Source: a bacterium (GTDB taxonomy: Bacteria; Vulcanimicrobiota; Xenobia; Xenobiales; JADMJV01). From it: a stretch of 64,000 nt of DNA. The notes below the pieces were generated by a model. That model ran no database searches. It was not told where the DNA came from and saw only the letters and a program-made list of their open reading frames with translations. The position numbers and the translations under genes are program-made. Location: positions 50,659-114,658 of the forward strand of contig JAFEBA010000002.1 of assembly GCA_018266105.1 (NCBI GenBank), read 5' to 3'. Positions 36,179-46,225 of the stretch are shown here, piece by piece. Positions within the stretch are counted from its first letter, which is position 1; each line of letters starts with the position of its first letter.

Positions 36179-39049
36179 ATGAGTTTGGAAACTGAGCGGA
36201 ATTTACTTCAAGTCGAAGTTGCCTCCCCCCACGTCGTTTGCCGATGGCAAAAGGACTTGCGCAAGCGCCTCAACTTTGCGGATGAAAATCTGGTCCTACG
36301 AATTCTGGACCCCCAGTTGAACGTTCTTCAAGAATACGAGGTCAACCACCTCAGTTCCCGCCAACTGAATCTCGCCCCAGGTCGTTACCGGGCCGAACTG
36401 GCTCGCTGCACGCGTCCGCAGATCTGGATTAATTCCGGCCTGGAGCCGACCCCGCAATTTGCCTGGCTGCAGGACAGCCCCGGCTCCCATGTGGTGCTCT
36501 GGGGCGAGCTGGACTGGCGTAGCCTGCGCCAGGAGGTAGAGCAGTTCCATCAGGTCAACTGGGAGACGGAAACTCATGTCTGCCTGGCGGTCAACTGGGT
36601 CGAATCGGTCGCAGCCTCGACCGAGCGTCACTGGATCCCGGTTCCGGAGCGCGACCACTGCACTCTTCGCGGACGGGTCAACCGGATCGAACTGGCCATT
36701 TTGCGCCTGGACAACAATGAGCTCCTAAAGAGTCTGTTCACGGCTCGCCGCGACGCTGGCGAAGTCATTCAGGTGGTGGCCGCTGAAAGCTTTGAAGTGG
36801 TTGTCAGCCACACCCCGCTCATCCTGGAACGGGAAATTCTGGAAACCGACACCCTGCAGCTGCGAGCCCGCTGGTGGTTCGATGACTCAGAACCGATGCA
36901 ACTCAAGCTGGAAAGGGACGGCCAGGAAGTCCTGATCGACCCCAAGCGCAAGGTCAAAGGTTCGGGCGACTGGCTTTTTACAAACTTGGACCCCGGGACC
37001 TACGTGGCCCACCTCTACAAAGCGCGCAGCAAAAAGCCGCTGGCCAGCTCAGCTGCATTCACCATCGATCCGCCCGGCAACCGTTGCGTGTTGATGCCGG
37101 TCAAGGAAGAAGTCGCCTACACTTACTGGCGGGTGGAGACCTCCACCTGGAAGACCCTGATCGACAAATACGGCGATCTACTTGGGCGAGTTCGCTGCTT
37201 CCTCAAGGTCTATCAGGAGTTCAACGGCGACTGGTGGCTCAAACCAGAGTTCAGTCCCGAAATCAACCTCAATACCACCCGTGACTACTATCTCAAGCTG
37301 CCTTGCGACAGGCTCTATCGCTGCCGGGTGGTGGCCATCATCGACGGAGACAAGGAAGAAGCGCTCACCGACTTCTCCAATGAGGTTCAGCTGGGTCGCC
37401 TTGGGCCAGGCACCAATCCCCTCAGCCACAAATGGCAGGGACAACAGATCGACCACCCGACCATTCGCCCCCTACGCAGCCGCAAGGAAACCTCCCAGCG
37501 CTCGTTGGGCTACCTGATCTTGCACCTGCACGCCCACCTGCCTTATATCGCCGACCCGGTGAACTTTCGCTCCGGAGACACCTGGCGTCCGGCCGGCTAT
37601 CCCCAGGAATGGTATGCCGAAGCCGTGCGCGAGACTTACCTCCCACTGCTGGACCTGTTTGAAACGCTGCACACCGAAGGCGTGGACTTCAAGCTTTCCA
37701 TGGATATCTCTCCCCCGGTGGTGGCCATGATGAAGAGCCAGCGCCACGCAGCGGACACGCTCGAATACCTTGAGCGCCTGATCGAACTGGCTAAGCTGGA
37801 GTGCGAGCGTACCGTGCGCGAGGAACCCCACTATCATAAGCCAGCCCGGATGCACCTGCGCCATCTAACCCGCGGAAGAGAACTCTTCTTGCGCTACGGC
37901 GGGGACCTGGCCGAAGGCTTCAAACGTTTTCAGGATCTGGGCTACCTGGAGCTCTCCACCTGCGTGGGCACCCATCCCATGCTACCTTTCTGGACCAGCG
38001 TGCCTTCAGCCATTCGTGGCCACCTGAAAGCGGCCGCGGACTACCACCAGCAAGTCTTCGGTCGCCCGGCAGTCGGCGTCTGGCTGCCGGAGTGTTCCTA
38101 TACCCCCGGAATCGAACGCTACGTCGAAGAGGCGGGTTTCCGCTACTTCTTCAGCGAGGCCATTACGGTCTTGCGAGGCGATTCTCCGGCCGAGTTTGGC
38201 GTCAATGCGCCCGTCTACGTCAAAGGCTCTAGCGTCTCGGCCTTCCCCCGCGACCCGGAAACTGGCGAACAGGTTTGGAGCGGCGACGAAGGCTATCCGG
38301 GCGATGGCGACTACCTGGAATTCCACATTCGGGGAGGACCATTCAAGTACAACCGCATTACCTCGCGCACCAGCGACTATAAGCAGCCTTACAATCCGGA
38401 ATGGGCCGACCGCAAAGCCGCCAGTCACGCCGGGCACTTTGTGTTCTGCCGCAATGCTCGCTTTGAATACCTGCGCAAGGTGATGTGGAAAAAGCCGGTG
38501 GTCATCGCCCCCTATGATGCCGAACTCTTCGGGCATCACTGGTTCGAAGGTCCGCGCTTTCTATACTACCTCTTCAAGAAGCTCCACTATGATCAGAACG
38601 TCAGTGAACTTTGCACTCCCAGCGCCTATCTGGCCGCCAACCCCACCGGCCAGGATCTTTACCTGTCGACCTCCAGTTGGGGCGAAAAGGGCACCTTCGA
38701 GAAGTGGATCCGCGGCGATACCGCCTGGATGTATCGCCATATCCACGAGGCCGCTCGAGCCTACGAGCAGATGGTGGCGGTCGAACCCAAGAACGAACTA
38801 GAAAAACGTGCTTTGCAGCAGGCCGGACGCCTGTTGACCCTGGCCAGCTCAAGCGACTTGCCTTTCGTGATCAGCAACGGCCACTTCATCGACCGCATGA
38901 AAGACCAGTTCTTCCATGGACTGCGAGACTTCTGGACGTTGCGCGAAGAACTGCGTAGCGGCCAGATCGAGGAAGCCCGGCTGAGACGACTGGAGCTGGA
39001 AACTACGCTCTTCCCCGAGCTGGACCCGACCGGCTTTAAAGCCGTCTGA
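36179..39049 (+). CDS. GH57 alpha-glucan branching enzyme with N-terminal DUF4912-like domains
   Basis: A 956-residue protein. The first ~430 residues are beta-rich and DUF4912-like; YTYWRVETSTW near 315 recalls that domain's core motif. The GH57 catalytic domain begins at about residue 445 with YLILHLHAHLPYI. The nucleophile is probably E638 in WLPECSYTPG and the acid D780 in APYDAELFGHHWFEG. The C-terminal helices include TSSWGEKGTFEKW. This matches GH57 1,4-alpha-glucan branching enzymes, so the product likely builds glycogen-like polymer. No clear ribosome site is present. A palindrome covers the stop codon and that of the convergent next gene. Confidence 0.85.
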   Translation: MSLETERNLLQVEVASPHVVCRWQKDLRKRLNFADENLVLRILDPQLNVLQEYEVNHLSSRQLNLAPGRYRAELARCTRPQIWINSGLEPTPQFAWLQDSPGSHVVLWGELDWRSLRQEVEQFHQVNWETETHVCLAVNWVESVAASTERHWIPVPERDHCTLRGRVNRIELAILRLDNNELLKSLFTARRDAGEVIQVVAAESFEVVVSHTPLILEREILETDTLQLRARWWFDDSEPMQLKLERDGQEVLIDPKRKVKGSGDWLFTNLDPGTYVAHLYKARSKKPLASSAAFTIDPPGNRCVLMPVKEEVAYTYWRVETSTWKTLIDKYGDLLGRVRCFLKVYQEFNGDWWLKPEFSPEINLNTTRDYYLKLPCDRLYRCRVVAIIDGDKEEALTDFSNEVQLGRLGPGTNPLSHKWQGQQIDHPTIRPLRSRKETSQRSLGYLILHLHAHLPYIADPVNFRSGDTWRPAGYPQEWYAEAVRETYLPLLDLFETLHTEGVDFKLSMDISPPVVAMMKSQRHAADTLEYLERLIELAKLECERTVREEPHYHKPARMHLRHLTRGRELFLRYGGDLAEGFKRFQDLGYLELSTCVGTHPMLPFWTSVPSAIRGHLKAAADYHQQVFGRPAVGVWLPECSYTPGIERYVEEAGFRYFFSEAITVLRGDSPAEFGVNAPVYVKGSSVSAFPRDPETGEQVWSGDEGYPGDGDYLEFHIRGGPFKYNRITSRTSDYKQPYNPEWADRKAASHAGHFVFCRNARFEYLRKVMWKKPVVIAPYDAELFGHHWFEGPRFLYYLFKKLHYDQNVSELCTPSAYLAANPTGQDLYLSTSSWGEKGTFEKWIRGDTAWMYRHIHEAARAYEQMVAVEPKNELEKRALQQAGRLLTLASSSDLPFVISNGHFIDRMKDQFFHGLRDFWTLREELRSGQIEEARLRRLELETTLFPELDPTGFKAV

Positions 39050-39066
39050 TTCGACCGAATCAGACG
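39043..39066. terminator. Palindrome spanning two convergent stop codons
   Basis: CGTCTGATTCG (39043-39053) is the exact reverse complement of 39056-39066, separated by AC. The GH57 TGA (39047-39049) and the opposing TGA (39060-39062) both lie in the arms. No T run follows on either side, so it may act as a bidirectional roadblock or 3'-end stabiliser. A second palindrome CGGCTTTAAAGCCG lies at 39031-39044. Confidence 0.5.
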
Positions 39067-39941
39067 TCCAGTATCGGGGTCAGGTCGCGGTCGACCACCT
39101 GACGGTACTGCAGCAACTCAAAGTCGCTGGCCGGCAGCAGGTGTGCCGACTGCAGGGCGTGGACCAGTTCGTTCTGCAGCTTCGCCTTGTCAAAAAGCCG
39201 ATGATTCACGGGCTGAGACAGGTCTCGAAAGGCAAACTTGGCCACTTCTCGCAGCACGCTCGAAGGAATCAGAGCATTATCCTGCAAGGGCTGAGGCGGA
39301 TCGTCCAGCCAGCAATAGTCGCTATCGGCCAGGGCTGAGGCAGACAGGCGCCTCCAACGGACCACTCGCGAGACCTTGCCGGTGGCGCGCTCGCGCACCA
39401 ATTCGACCGGAGGCACGGCAACCTGATTGCGGTTGTAGCGCCGCGCCAGTTCCGGGCGGAGCAACATAAATTCCCACATCGACTCCAGGGCCTGGTTGTC
39501 CATACGGGGCAAACTGTGGCCCTCGCTCTCCAGAGCCTCGACTTCGTCGCGATTGGCCAGTTGCCACTGATGCAGGAGTAATTCGAAACTTGGCTCGCAG
39601 CCGGGCATTTCATTGTCCGGCGAGACGATCTCCACGTTCAAAGCAAACTCACGCGACAGCGCCACCACCAGAGGCAGGGTTTCCAGAGCAAAGAACAACG
39701 GTCTGGGCATTTCGATCTCGAAAGAGAGTCCGGCGTAGTCCTGATCTGGCTCGTAGGTGACGAAGTCGCAAGAAACCTGAGTATCGGGATTGCGATAGCG
39801 GTAGACCGAGCCGCCCCCACGGGGGGAGCTCACGCCTTCTAACTGATGGAGATACCTTCGTATCTCATCCAGTCGCGGGGCCGACTTTCCGGGCCGAACC
39901 AGGAAAGCGACTTCAAAAATCAGTTCTTCGGGTGCTGACAT
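39060..39941 (-). CDS. Protein of unknown function
   Basis: A 293-residue soluble protein that I do not recognise. It has no signal peptide or TM segment. The N-terminal half looks alpha/beta (ELIFEVAFLVRPGKSAPRL, VVALSREFALNVEIVSPDN). The C-terminal half has a charged YNRNQVAVPPVELVRERATG segment and a helical tail. It converges with the GH57 gene (11 bp apart) and is divergent from the thiolase gene (about 70 bp). Confidence 0.65.
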   Translation of the reverse strand: MSAPEELIFEVAFLVRPGKSAPRLDEIRRYLHQLEGVSSPRGGGSVYRYRNPDTQVSCDFVTYEPDQDYAGLSFEIEMPRPLFFALETLPLVVALSREFALNVEIVSPDNEMPGCEPSFELLLHQWQLANRDEVEALESEGHSLPRMDNQALESMWEFMLLRPELARRYNRNQVAVPPVELVRERATGKVSRVVRWRRLSASALADSDYCWLDDPPQPLQDNALIPSSVLREVAKFAFRDLSQPVNHRLFDKAKLQNELVHALQSAHLLPASDFELLQYRQVVDRDLTPILDV

Positions 39942-40013
39942 TCTGGCGGACGGTTCTCGGCCGGAGGCGGGCGCCCTGCAAGACTTTCTGACACCAGTGC
40001 GAAGGCCGAAATT

Positions 40014-41333
40014 ATGGCTAAGAAAAGTTCTTCAACCGCGGTTGCGACCGCTCCGCGTCCCGTCGTGATTGACGGCCTGCGCTCACCTTTTGTCAAAGCC
40101 TTTGGCGAATTTCAACGATGGGGTACGGTGGAACTGTCTCAGCGTCTGGCAGTGGAACTGCTGGAGAAGACTCGCTTCCCGGCCGAAAAATTAGACGAAG
40201 TCATCATGGGATGCGTCTTGCCCAGCGTGAATGCTCCCAATGTCGCGCGCGAGGTGATTTTAGGCACCGAGATTCCCAATCATGTGCCCGGGATGACGGT
40301 AGCCCGAGCGTGTTCCAGCAGTGCTCAGGCCCTGATCCTGGCCTCTCAGGGCATTCAGACCGGGGACTACCGGGCCGTGCTGGTGGGCGGCGTGGAGTCC
40401 ATGTCTAACGTGCCGGTCCCCCACAGCAAGCGGGTGATCGATACTCTAATGGCCTTTTCCAAAGCCAAGGGCCTGGCCAAGAAGGCGGCTCTGTTACGCC
40501 AGCTCCGACCCTCCGACCTGCTGCCCAAGGCCCCCAGCATCGCCGAGGCGTCGACCGGCAAATCCATGGGCCAGCACGCTGAGATCATGGCACGCCTGAA
40601 CAACATCTCTCGTGAAGATCAGGACGAACTGACCCAGCGCAGTCATCAGCGCGCGGCTGCGGCCTGGGAATCCGGGAAATACGCCGAGGAAGTTGCCACT
40701 ATGTGGGCGCCCGGCAGCTATCAGCCGGTCCAAAAAGACGCCTACGTTCGAGGCGACACCACCGTTGAGAAGCTGGCCAGCCTCAAGCCCGCCTTCGACA
40801 AGACCTACGGAACACTAACCGCGGGCAACTCCTCGGGACTCACTGACGGGGCCGCGATGCTGCTGGTGGCGGAGGAGACCTTCGCTCGCGAACTCGGCTA
40901 CAAACCACTGAGCCGGGTGCTCTCCTGGAGCAACTCGGCCCTGGCCCCGGAACCCCAGCTGCTCATGGGGCCCGCCTATGCCATACCTGCCGCCCTGAAA
41001 AAGGCCGGTCTAAAACTCCAAGATATGGATCTGATCGATATCCACGAGGCCTTTGCGGCTCAAGTGCTGAGCGTCACCCGCCAGCTGGAATCCGCCGAAT
41101 TCGCGAAAGAAATCGGCTGGGGGGATGAACCGATCGGCAAGGTGGACCCTGAAAAGCTCAACGTGAACGGCGGCTCAATCGCCCTCGGTCACCCCTTCGG
41201 AGCCACAGGCGCCCGCATGATTTTAAGCATGTCTCGCGAACTGCAGCGCCGCAAAGGTCGTTATGCCCTGCTGGCCTGGTGCGCCGCGGGAGGATTGGGC
41301 ACGGCCATCGTGCTGGAAAGAGTCGAGGACTGA
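40014..41333 (+). CDS. fadI: Acetyl-CoA C-acyltransferase (FadI-type thiolase)
   Basis: A 439-residue thiolase, the length of FadI rather than FadA. The nucleophile is Cys100 in VARACSSSAQAL. NGGSIALGHPFGATGAR gives the catalytic His and CAAGGLG the second Cys. It releases acetyl-CoA in the last step of beta-oxidation. ATG follows GAAGG by about 6 nt. FadJ starts 5 bp downstream, so the pair forms a trifunctional beta-oxidation unit. Confidence 0.93.
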   Translation: MAKKSSSTAVATAPRPVVIDGLRSPFVKAFGEFQRWGTVELSQRLAVELLEKTRFPAEKLDEVIMGCVLPSVNAPNVAREVILGTEIPNHVPGMTVARACSSSAQALILASQGIQTGDYRAVLVGGVESMSNVPVPHSKRVIDTLMAFSKAKGLAKKAALLRQLRPSDLLPKAPSIAEASTGKSMGQHAEIMARLNNISREDQDELTQRSHQRAAAAWESGKYAEEVATMWAPGSYQPVQKDAYVRGDTTVEKLASLKPAFDKTYGTLTAGNSSGLTDGAAMLLVAEETFARELGYKPLSRVLSWSNSALAPEPQLLMGPAYAIPAALKKAGLKLQDMDLIDIHEAFAAQVLSVTRQLESAEFAKEIGWGDEPIGKVDPEKLNVNGGSIALGHPFGATGARMILSMSRELQRRKGRYALLAWCAAGGLGTAIVLERVED

Positions 41334-41338
41334 GGCCA

Positions 41339-43444
41339 ATGGAACGCAAGCATCTCTCGCTGGAAATCAAAGAAAACGGCACGGCCGTAATTACCCTGGA
41401 CATGGCCGAAAGCAAGGTCAACTTGATCAACTTTGAGCTACTGACCGAGTTCAAAGAAGCTCTGGATGAATTAACCAGCAGCGGTTCGGCACGTGCCCTG
41501 GTGGTGACCAGCGCTAAAAAAGCTCAGTTCATCGCTGGAGCTGACATCAAGCTGATTCAGGGTATCCACAGCATCGAATCCGGCTACCAGCTCTGCGTGA
41601 AGGCTCAAGAAATCTACACTCAGCTGGCCAATCTGACCATCCCCACCGTGTGTTCCATCCAGGGACCCTGCCTGGGCGGAGGACTGGAGCTGGCTCTGTG
41701 CTTTCAATACAGACTGGCGAGCGACGACAGCTCAACCGTGTTGGGCCTGCCTGAGGTGCAAATTGGGGTCCTGCCCGGCCTGGGTGGCACGCAGAGGTTG
41801 CCGCGCCTGATCGGACTACAGTCGGCTCTGGATCTGATTTTAACCGGCCGCAAAGTGAAGCCTGCCCGAGCCCTCAAGCTCGGGCTGATCGACGAGATGG
41901 TACCTTCAACTCTGCTGGCCAAAAGGGCCATGCAGGCGGCCACCGAGCTGCGCGACAAAGTGGGCCAGGCCTGGGGAAGAACTCAAAAACGCGGGCAGAG
42001 CATGGCATCAAGCTGGCTGGGCAAGCTGGCCGCTCGCAGCTTCCTGCCCATGAAGCTGCGCCAGGATCTGGAAAAGAAGACCAAAGGTCACTATCCGGCT
42101 CCCTTTAAGGCACTGGAATCCACCCTGAACAGCCAGAAAACCAACCTGGCCGAAGGTCTGCGCCTGGAAGCTGAACTCTTTGCCGAATGCGCCACCACCT
42201 CGGTCAGCAAATCGCTGATCCACCTTTACGAGATCACCACTCAGAACCGTGCCGACTCGGCCAGGATGGCCGAATCCGTCTCCCAAGAAAAAACCAAGGT
42301 TGGGGTCCTCGGGGCCGGGCTGATGGGTTCGGGGATCGCGACGGTGGCCGCGGCCCAGGGCTACCCGGTGGTCGTCAAGGATCAGAACGCCGAAAGTGCG
42401 GGGCGCGTCCTGGCTTATGCAGACCGCACCTATAGCAAAGAGGTCGACCGCAAACGGATTCGACCCTTTGAAAAGAACAGGCGTCTCAACCGAATTCTTC
42501 CGACCGTAAGCTACAAGCCTTTTGATAACGCTGACCTGGTCATTGAAGCCGTCTTTGAAGACGTGGCGGTCAAGCACCAGGTCATCAAGGAGATCGAAGC
42601 CGTCAATCCCAAGGCGATTTTCGCCAGCAACACGTCAGCCATTCCCATCACTCAAATTGCGGAGGGCGCTTCTCGACCCGAGCAGGTTCTGGGCATGCAC
42701 TTCTTCTCACCGGTTGAAAAGATGCAACTGGTCGAGGTCATCACGACCAAACAGACCTCGCCCGAGGCCCTGCACCGAGTGGTCAAGCTTTCCCGCGAAA
42801 TGAACACCCATGTGGTCATTGTGAATGACGGCCCAGGCTTCTTTACGTCCAGAGTCCTGTCGGCCTTCCTGGGACAAGCCTTGCTGTGCTATGCCGAGGG
42901 AACACCGGCCGACCAGATCGACGCAGCCCTGACCGAGGTCGGCTTTCCGGTTGGCCCCATGACATTGATCGACGAAGTCGGACTGGATGTGGCCGCCAAG
43001 GTCATGAAGGTGATGAACGATCACCTTCCTCTTCGCTTTCCCAAGCCCGCGGGCTGGGAGGCGATCAGTGCGGACGGTCGGGCCGGCAAAAAGTCCGGCA
43101 AGGGCTTCTACCTCTACTCCAAAGGCAAGAAAGTGGCCGATACGGCTCTGCACCAGAAGGTAACGGCAGCTTCGGCCACGCGAAGCCTGAGTCGTCGCGA
43201 TATCCAGGAACGTTGCCTCTATGCCTTCCTTTGTGAAAGTCTGCACTGCCTGGAGGAGGGTATCCTCAACTCACAGGACGACGGCGACCTGGCCAGCGTT
43301 TTCGGACTAGGATTCCCGCCCTTCCTTGGCGGGCCGTTCTTCCTGATGAAACAGCAGGGCGTGGAGACCACCACCCGCAAGCTTGAGGAGTTGCGCCAAC
43401 GCTTCGGCGATGCCTTCGCTTCCCCGCAACTCACCCGAGTCTAA
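41339..43444 (+). CDS. fadJ: 3-hydroxyacyl-CoA dehydrogenase/enoyl-CoA hydratase (FadJ-type)
   Basis: A 701-residue two-domain enzyme. The hydratase half (about 1-200) has the oxyanion-hole segment FIAGADIK and LPEVQIGVLPGLGGTQRLPRL with the catalytic Glu. The dehydrogenase half (about 320-600) has the NAD loop VGVLGAGLMGSGIA, then ASNTSAIPI and GMHFFSPVEKMQLVEVI with the catalytic His. ATG 41339 is chosen since an earlier ATG lies inside the thiolase gene. The stop overlaps the convergent thioesterase gene by 4 bp. Confidence 0.93.
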   Translation: MERKHLSLEIKENGTAVITLDMAESKVNLINFELLTEFKEALDELTSSGSARALVVTSAKKAQFIAGADIKLIQGIHSIESGYQLCVKAQEIYTQLANLTIPTVCSIQGPCLGGGLELALCFQYRLASDDSSTVLGLPEVQIGVLPGLGGTQRLPRLIGLQSALDLILTGRKVKPARALKLGLIDEMVPSTLLAKRAMQAATELRDKVGQAWGRTQKRGQSMASSWLGKLAARSFLPMKLRQDLEKKTKGHYPAPFKALESTLNSQKTNLAEGLRLEAELFAECATTSVSKSLIHLYEITTQNRADSARMAESVSQEKTKVGVLGAGLMGSGIATVAAAQGYPVVVKDQNAESAGRVLAYADRTYSKEVDRKRIRPFEKNRRLNRILPTVSYKPFDNADLVIEAVFEDVAVKHQVIKEIEAVNPKAIFASNTSAIPITQIAEGASRPEQVLGMHFFSPVEKMQLVEVITTKQTSPEALHRVVKLSREMNTHVVIVNDGPGFFTSRVLSAFLGQALLCYAEGTPADQIDAALTEVGFPVGPMTLIDEVGLDVAAKVMKVMNDHLPLRFPKPAGWEAISADGRAGKKSGKGFYLYSKGKKVADTALHQKVTAASATRSLSRRDIQERCLYAFLCESLHCLEEGILNSQDDGDLASVFGLGFPPFLGGPFFLMKQQGVETTTRKLEELRQRFGDAFASPQLTRV

Positions 43445-43818
43445 GCTTCGGCTCCATGGGGCACCGGTCGCCCCGATTCGTCGATCGAGACGAACACGAG
43501 CGTGGCCTGGGTGACCTCGATCTTGCGCGCCATTCCATTGTGCATGCGTTCCGCCACCACTGAGACATCCACTGTGATGCTGGTGCGGCCTTTCTTCAGC
43601 ACGGTCGCATAGAAGCTGACCACGTCACCGACCAGTACCGATTGCTTGAATTCGACCTTTTCGATCGCCACCGTGACCACACGGTAGGCTGTGCAGCGCT
43701 GTGCGGCGATTGCTCCGGCCTGGTCGATGTAGCTGAGCAAAACACCGCCAAAGATGGTTCCCTGGCCATTGGTTTCACGGGGCATCATCATGACCCGGAT
43801 AGATGGTTCTTGGCTCAT
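43441..43818 (-). CDS. Acyl-CoA thioesterase of the YciA/BFIT hot-dog family
   Basis: A 125-residue single hot-dog domain. MPRETNGQGTIFGGVLLSYID is the family start with the catalytic Asp region, followed by CTAYRVVTVAIEKVEF and GDVVSFYATVLKKGRTSITV. It hydrolyses acyl-CoA thioesters. ATG follows AGGAG by about 7 nt. It converges with fadJ, and could control the acyl-CoA pool of that pathway. Confidence 0.85.
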   Translation of the reverse strand: MSQEPSIRVMMMPRETNGQGTIFGGVLLSYIDQAGAIAAQRCTAYRVVTVAIEKVEFKQSVLVGDVVSFYATVLKKGRTSITVDVSVVAERMHNGMARKIEVTQATLVFVSIDESGRPVPHGAEA

Positions 43819-43847
43819 TGCAACTCCTGATCTGCCCGAGAAAAGAA

Positions 43848-43873
43848 ACAGGGACCGGTTTCCCGGTCCCTGT
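43848..43873. terminator. Bidirectional terminator between the thioesterase and pilQ genes
   Basis: ACAGGGACCGG (43848-43858) pairs perfectly with CCGGTCCCTGT (43863-43873) around TTTC. On the minus strand it is followed by TTCTTTTCTC, ending the pilMNOQ transcript before the thioesterase gene. Confidence 0.8.
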
Positions 43874-43895
43874 CTCTTTTCGCCTGAGGCGAAGG

Positions 43896-46013
43896 TTACT
43901 TCATGATGTTGGGGGTCAACATGATGACCACTTCGTTACGAGTCTTCGTGAACGAGGTGTTGCGGAAGAGAGAGCCGAGGATGGGCAGGTCGCCCAGCAG
44001 CGGAACCTTCTGCACAGCTTGGATGTCTTCTTCGCGAATCAGGCCGCCGAGAACGAGCGTCTCGCCGTCTTTGATTCGGGCGTCCGTGGTGACTTTACGC
44101 ACCGCGGTGCGCGGGTACTGGTTGTTCACCAGTTCGACCAGGGTGCTCACCTCGGGGAGGATTTTGCAGACCACGTAGCCGTCTTGTTTCACGTTGGCAG
44201 TGACGTCCAACTTGATACCGATGTCGACGTAGTTAACCTGGAACTGACCTGCGCGGGGGTCGAAGTAGACGATCGGGAACTTGTCACCGATGTGAATCTG
44301 AGCTTCCGTGCCGCTCTGAGCGGCCACGCGGGGCGAGGCCAAAACTTTGGCTTCGTTCTGAGTGACGAGGAAGTTCAGGTTGGCCTGGAGCACGAGACCG
44401 GTGCGTGCGAACGTACCGATGTCGAGCGGGAAGGCCTGAGGAGTCTGGATTGCTTGTGAACCCTGGAAAGAACCGATACCGGTGTCCCGGTTACCGATCA
44501 GCTCGAAAGGTCCGGCGTTGGCGGGGAGACCGCCAGCCAGGGGGGTAGCGAGAGCGGCGCGATACAGCTCAGCGAAGGTGATGTTGGTAGCACCAGCAGC
44601 ACCGTTCTGGCTGGTCCAGAGCACGCCGATGTTCTTACGGCCGGCTTCAGTGAGGTCGACGACCTTACATTCCATAACAACCTGGTCCAGCGGCTTGTCG
44701 AGCTGGTCAAGGAGTTCCTTGGCCTGCTCGATGGCTCCGGGGGAGCCTTCGAGGATCAGAGTGGACTGGCGGGTATCGACATTCATCTGAACGTCGGGGA
44801 CCAGGGTGGCGAGCAGCGATTTCACTTCGTTCAGATCGCCATACTTCACTTGCACGAATTCGCGCTGGGGGGGCGGTGGTACATCCGGAACGCGGTCCAG
44901 GTTCGGAACGTCGTTCTTGATTTGCAGGATGTCACTGCGAGAACCCACGGCGTAGAAACCGTTCATAGTGGGGTGAGGGATGAACTCAACGTCTTTGTAC
45001 TGACCCTGCAGGAAGCCGATGACCTTGGCGGCCGGGGCTTTTTCCAGCAGAATCTCTTGACGGATGGCGCCAGCCTTCCGCTTCGGTCCGAACTGTTTGC
45101 CGAGGATTTCGTCCTCGATCTGGTTCACCTTTTCGGGAGCAGCCACAACCAAGGTGTTGTAGCCGATCAGCTTGTAGGCGATGTCGTTTTCCTGCATCTT
45201 GAGGATGAGGGCCAGGGCGCCATCGACCGGCACGCTCTTCAGCGTAACGGTCACGGAGCCTTCGACACCGGGTCCGATGTAGACGTTGCGGCCCATTTCC
45301 TTGGCCAGAATCTTGATGACGTAGACCAGGTCAGCGTTGACGAAGTCCAGAGTCACCAGCTTCGGGCGGTTGGCCGAGCGGCGAGGGGCGGGACGGCGGC
45401 GCAGAGCCGACATTTCCTGACCCGAACCGGAGAGAGCGATCATACGGGGAGCGGCCGGGCGGGGTGCCTGAGCAACCTGCGCGGGCTTCACCGGCTGATG
45501 CGCCGGAGTGTGATGAGCAACCGGCTGTTGGGGCTGGTGCTTGGGAGCAGCAGGCTCAGCAGCTTGGACCGGCTCGGCTGGGGTTGTCGCTTGTTTCCCC
45601 TCAGCCATTGTGACGGTCGAAACCGAGAGGGTAAGACCCTTCGAGCCCGATGCGGTGACTACTTTGTAGTCTGGTAAGCTGACAGTGCTTACGGTAATGC
45701 GAACGGTAGAATCCGTTAGCTGTTTGACGGACGCGCTGCTGACCAACCCTTTGTTGATCGGCATTGCGCCTTTGACATTGCCGCCCAGCTTGGCTGGGAA
45801 CACGTCAACGATGATTTGATTTTGCGGCTGGGTAAGTGCTTTAGCGCGATGCTGCACAGGGCCGCTGGCAGAGACTTCGATGCGCACCGTGTTACTGCCG
45901 CCAACGACCTTAACGTCGGTGACCGTGCCGTCGGCGTAAGCCACCGAGGCGAAGCCAACGAGCACCAGGAGCGCCATCAAAAATCTCCAGCTTCTATGCA
46001 TGACTGAAAGCAT
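43896..46013 (-). CDS. pilQ: Type IV pilus outer-membrane secretin PilQ
   Basis: A 705-residue protein. The signal peptide (about 1-27, ending VAYA) is followed by an AMIN domain (about 28-140) that binds peptidoglycan, then a Pro/Ala-rich linker (about 150-205). A secretin/TonB short N-terminal domain and an N1-type domain lie at about 215-415. The secretin core (about 430-700) includes VLASPRVAAQSGTEAQIHIGDKFP and KVPLLGDLPILGSLFRN. ATG at 46011-46013 is chosen because AAGGAGGTG lies about 11 nt upstream. The protein forms the pilus gate in the outer membrane. It is the last gene of pilM-N-O-Q, with no pilP between pilO and pilQ. Confidence 0.95.
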   Translation of the reverse strand: MLSVMHRSWRFLMALLVLVGFASVAYADGTVTDVKVVGGSNTVRIEVSASGPVQHRAKALTQPQNQIIVDVFPAKLGGNVKGAMPINKGLVSSASVKQLTDSTVRITVSTVSLPDYKVVTASGSKGLTLSVSTVTMAEGKQATTPAEPVQAAEPAAPKHQPQQPVAHHTPAHQPVKPAQVAQAPRPAAPRMIALSGSGQEMSALRRRPAPRRSANRPKLVTLDFVNADLVYVIKILAKEMGRNVYIGPGVEGSVTVTLKSVPVDGALALILKMQENDIAYKLIGYNTLVVAAPEKVNQIEDEILGKQFGPKRKAGAIRQEILLEKAPAAKVIGFLQGQYKDVEFIPHPTMNGFYAVGSRSDILQIKNDVPNLDRVPDVPPPPQREFVQVKYGDLNEVKSLLATLVPDVQMNVDTRQSTLILEGSPGAIEQAKELLDQLDKPLDQVVMECKVVDLTEAGRKNIGVLWTSQNGAAGATNITFAELYRAALATPLAGGLPANAGPFELIGNRDTGIGSFQGSQAIQTPQAFPLDIGTFARTGLVLQANLNFLVTQNEAKVLASPRVAAQSGTEAQIHIGDKFPIVYFDPRAGQFQVNYVDIGIKLDVTANVKQDGYVVCKILPEVSTLVELVNNQYPRTAVRKVTTDARIKDGETLVLGGLIREEDIQAVQKVPLLGDLPILGSLFRNTSFTKTRNEVVIMLTPNIMK

Positions 46014-46225
46014 AGAATTCACCCACCTCCTTAGATATCGAAATAAGTCTGCATCTTCAGTGGACGGCCTCTGCCGCCCATCGGCCACAACGACTGGGAC
46101 CCGTCATAGCCACATTTTGATCTGTGTTTGTGAACCGAGTCCCTAAGTCATCACCACCCATCCTGAAATGCACCCGGACCCGCGGTCCGCGGCAGCTAAG
46201 TTAGAAAATTGAATCCTCCACAGGC

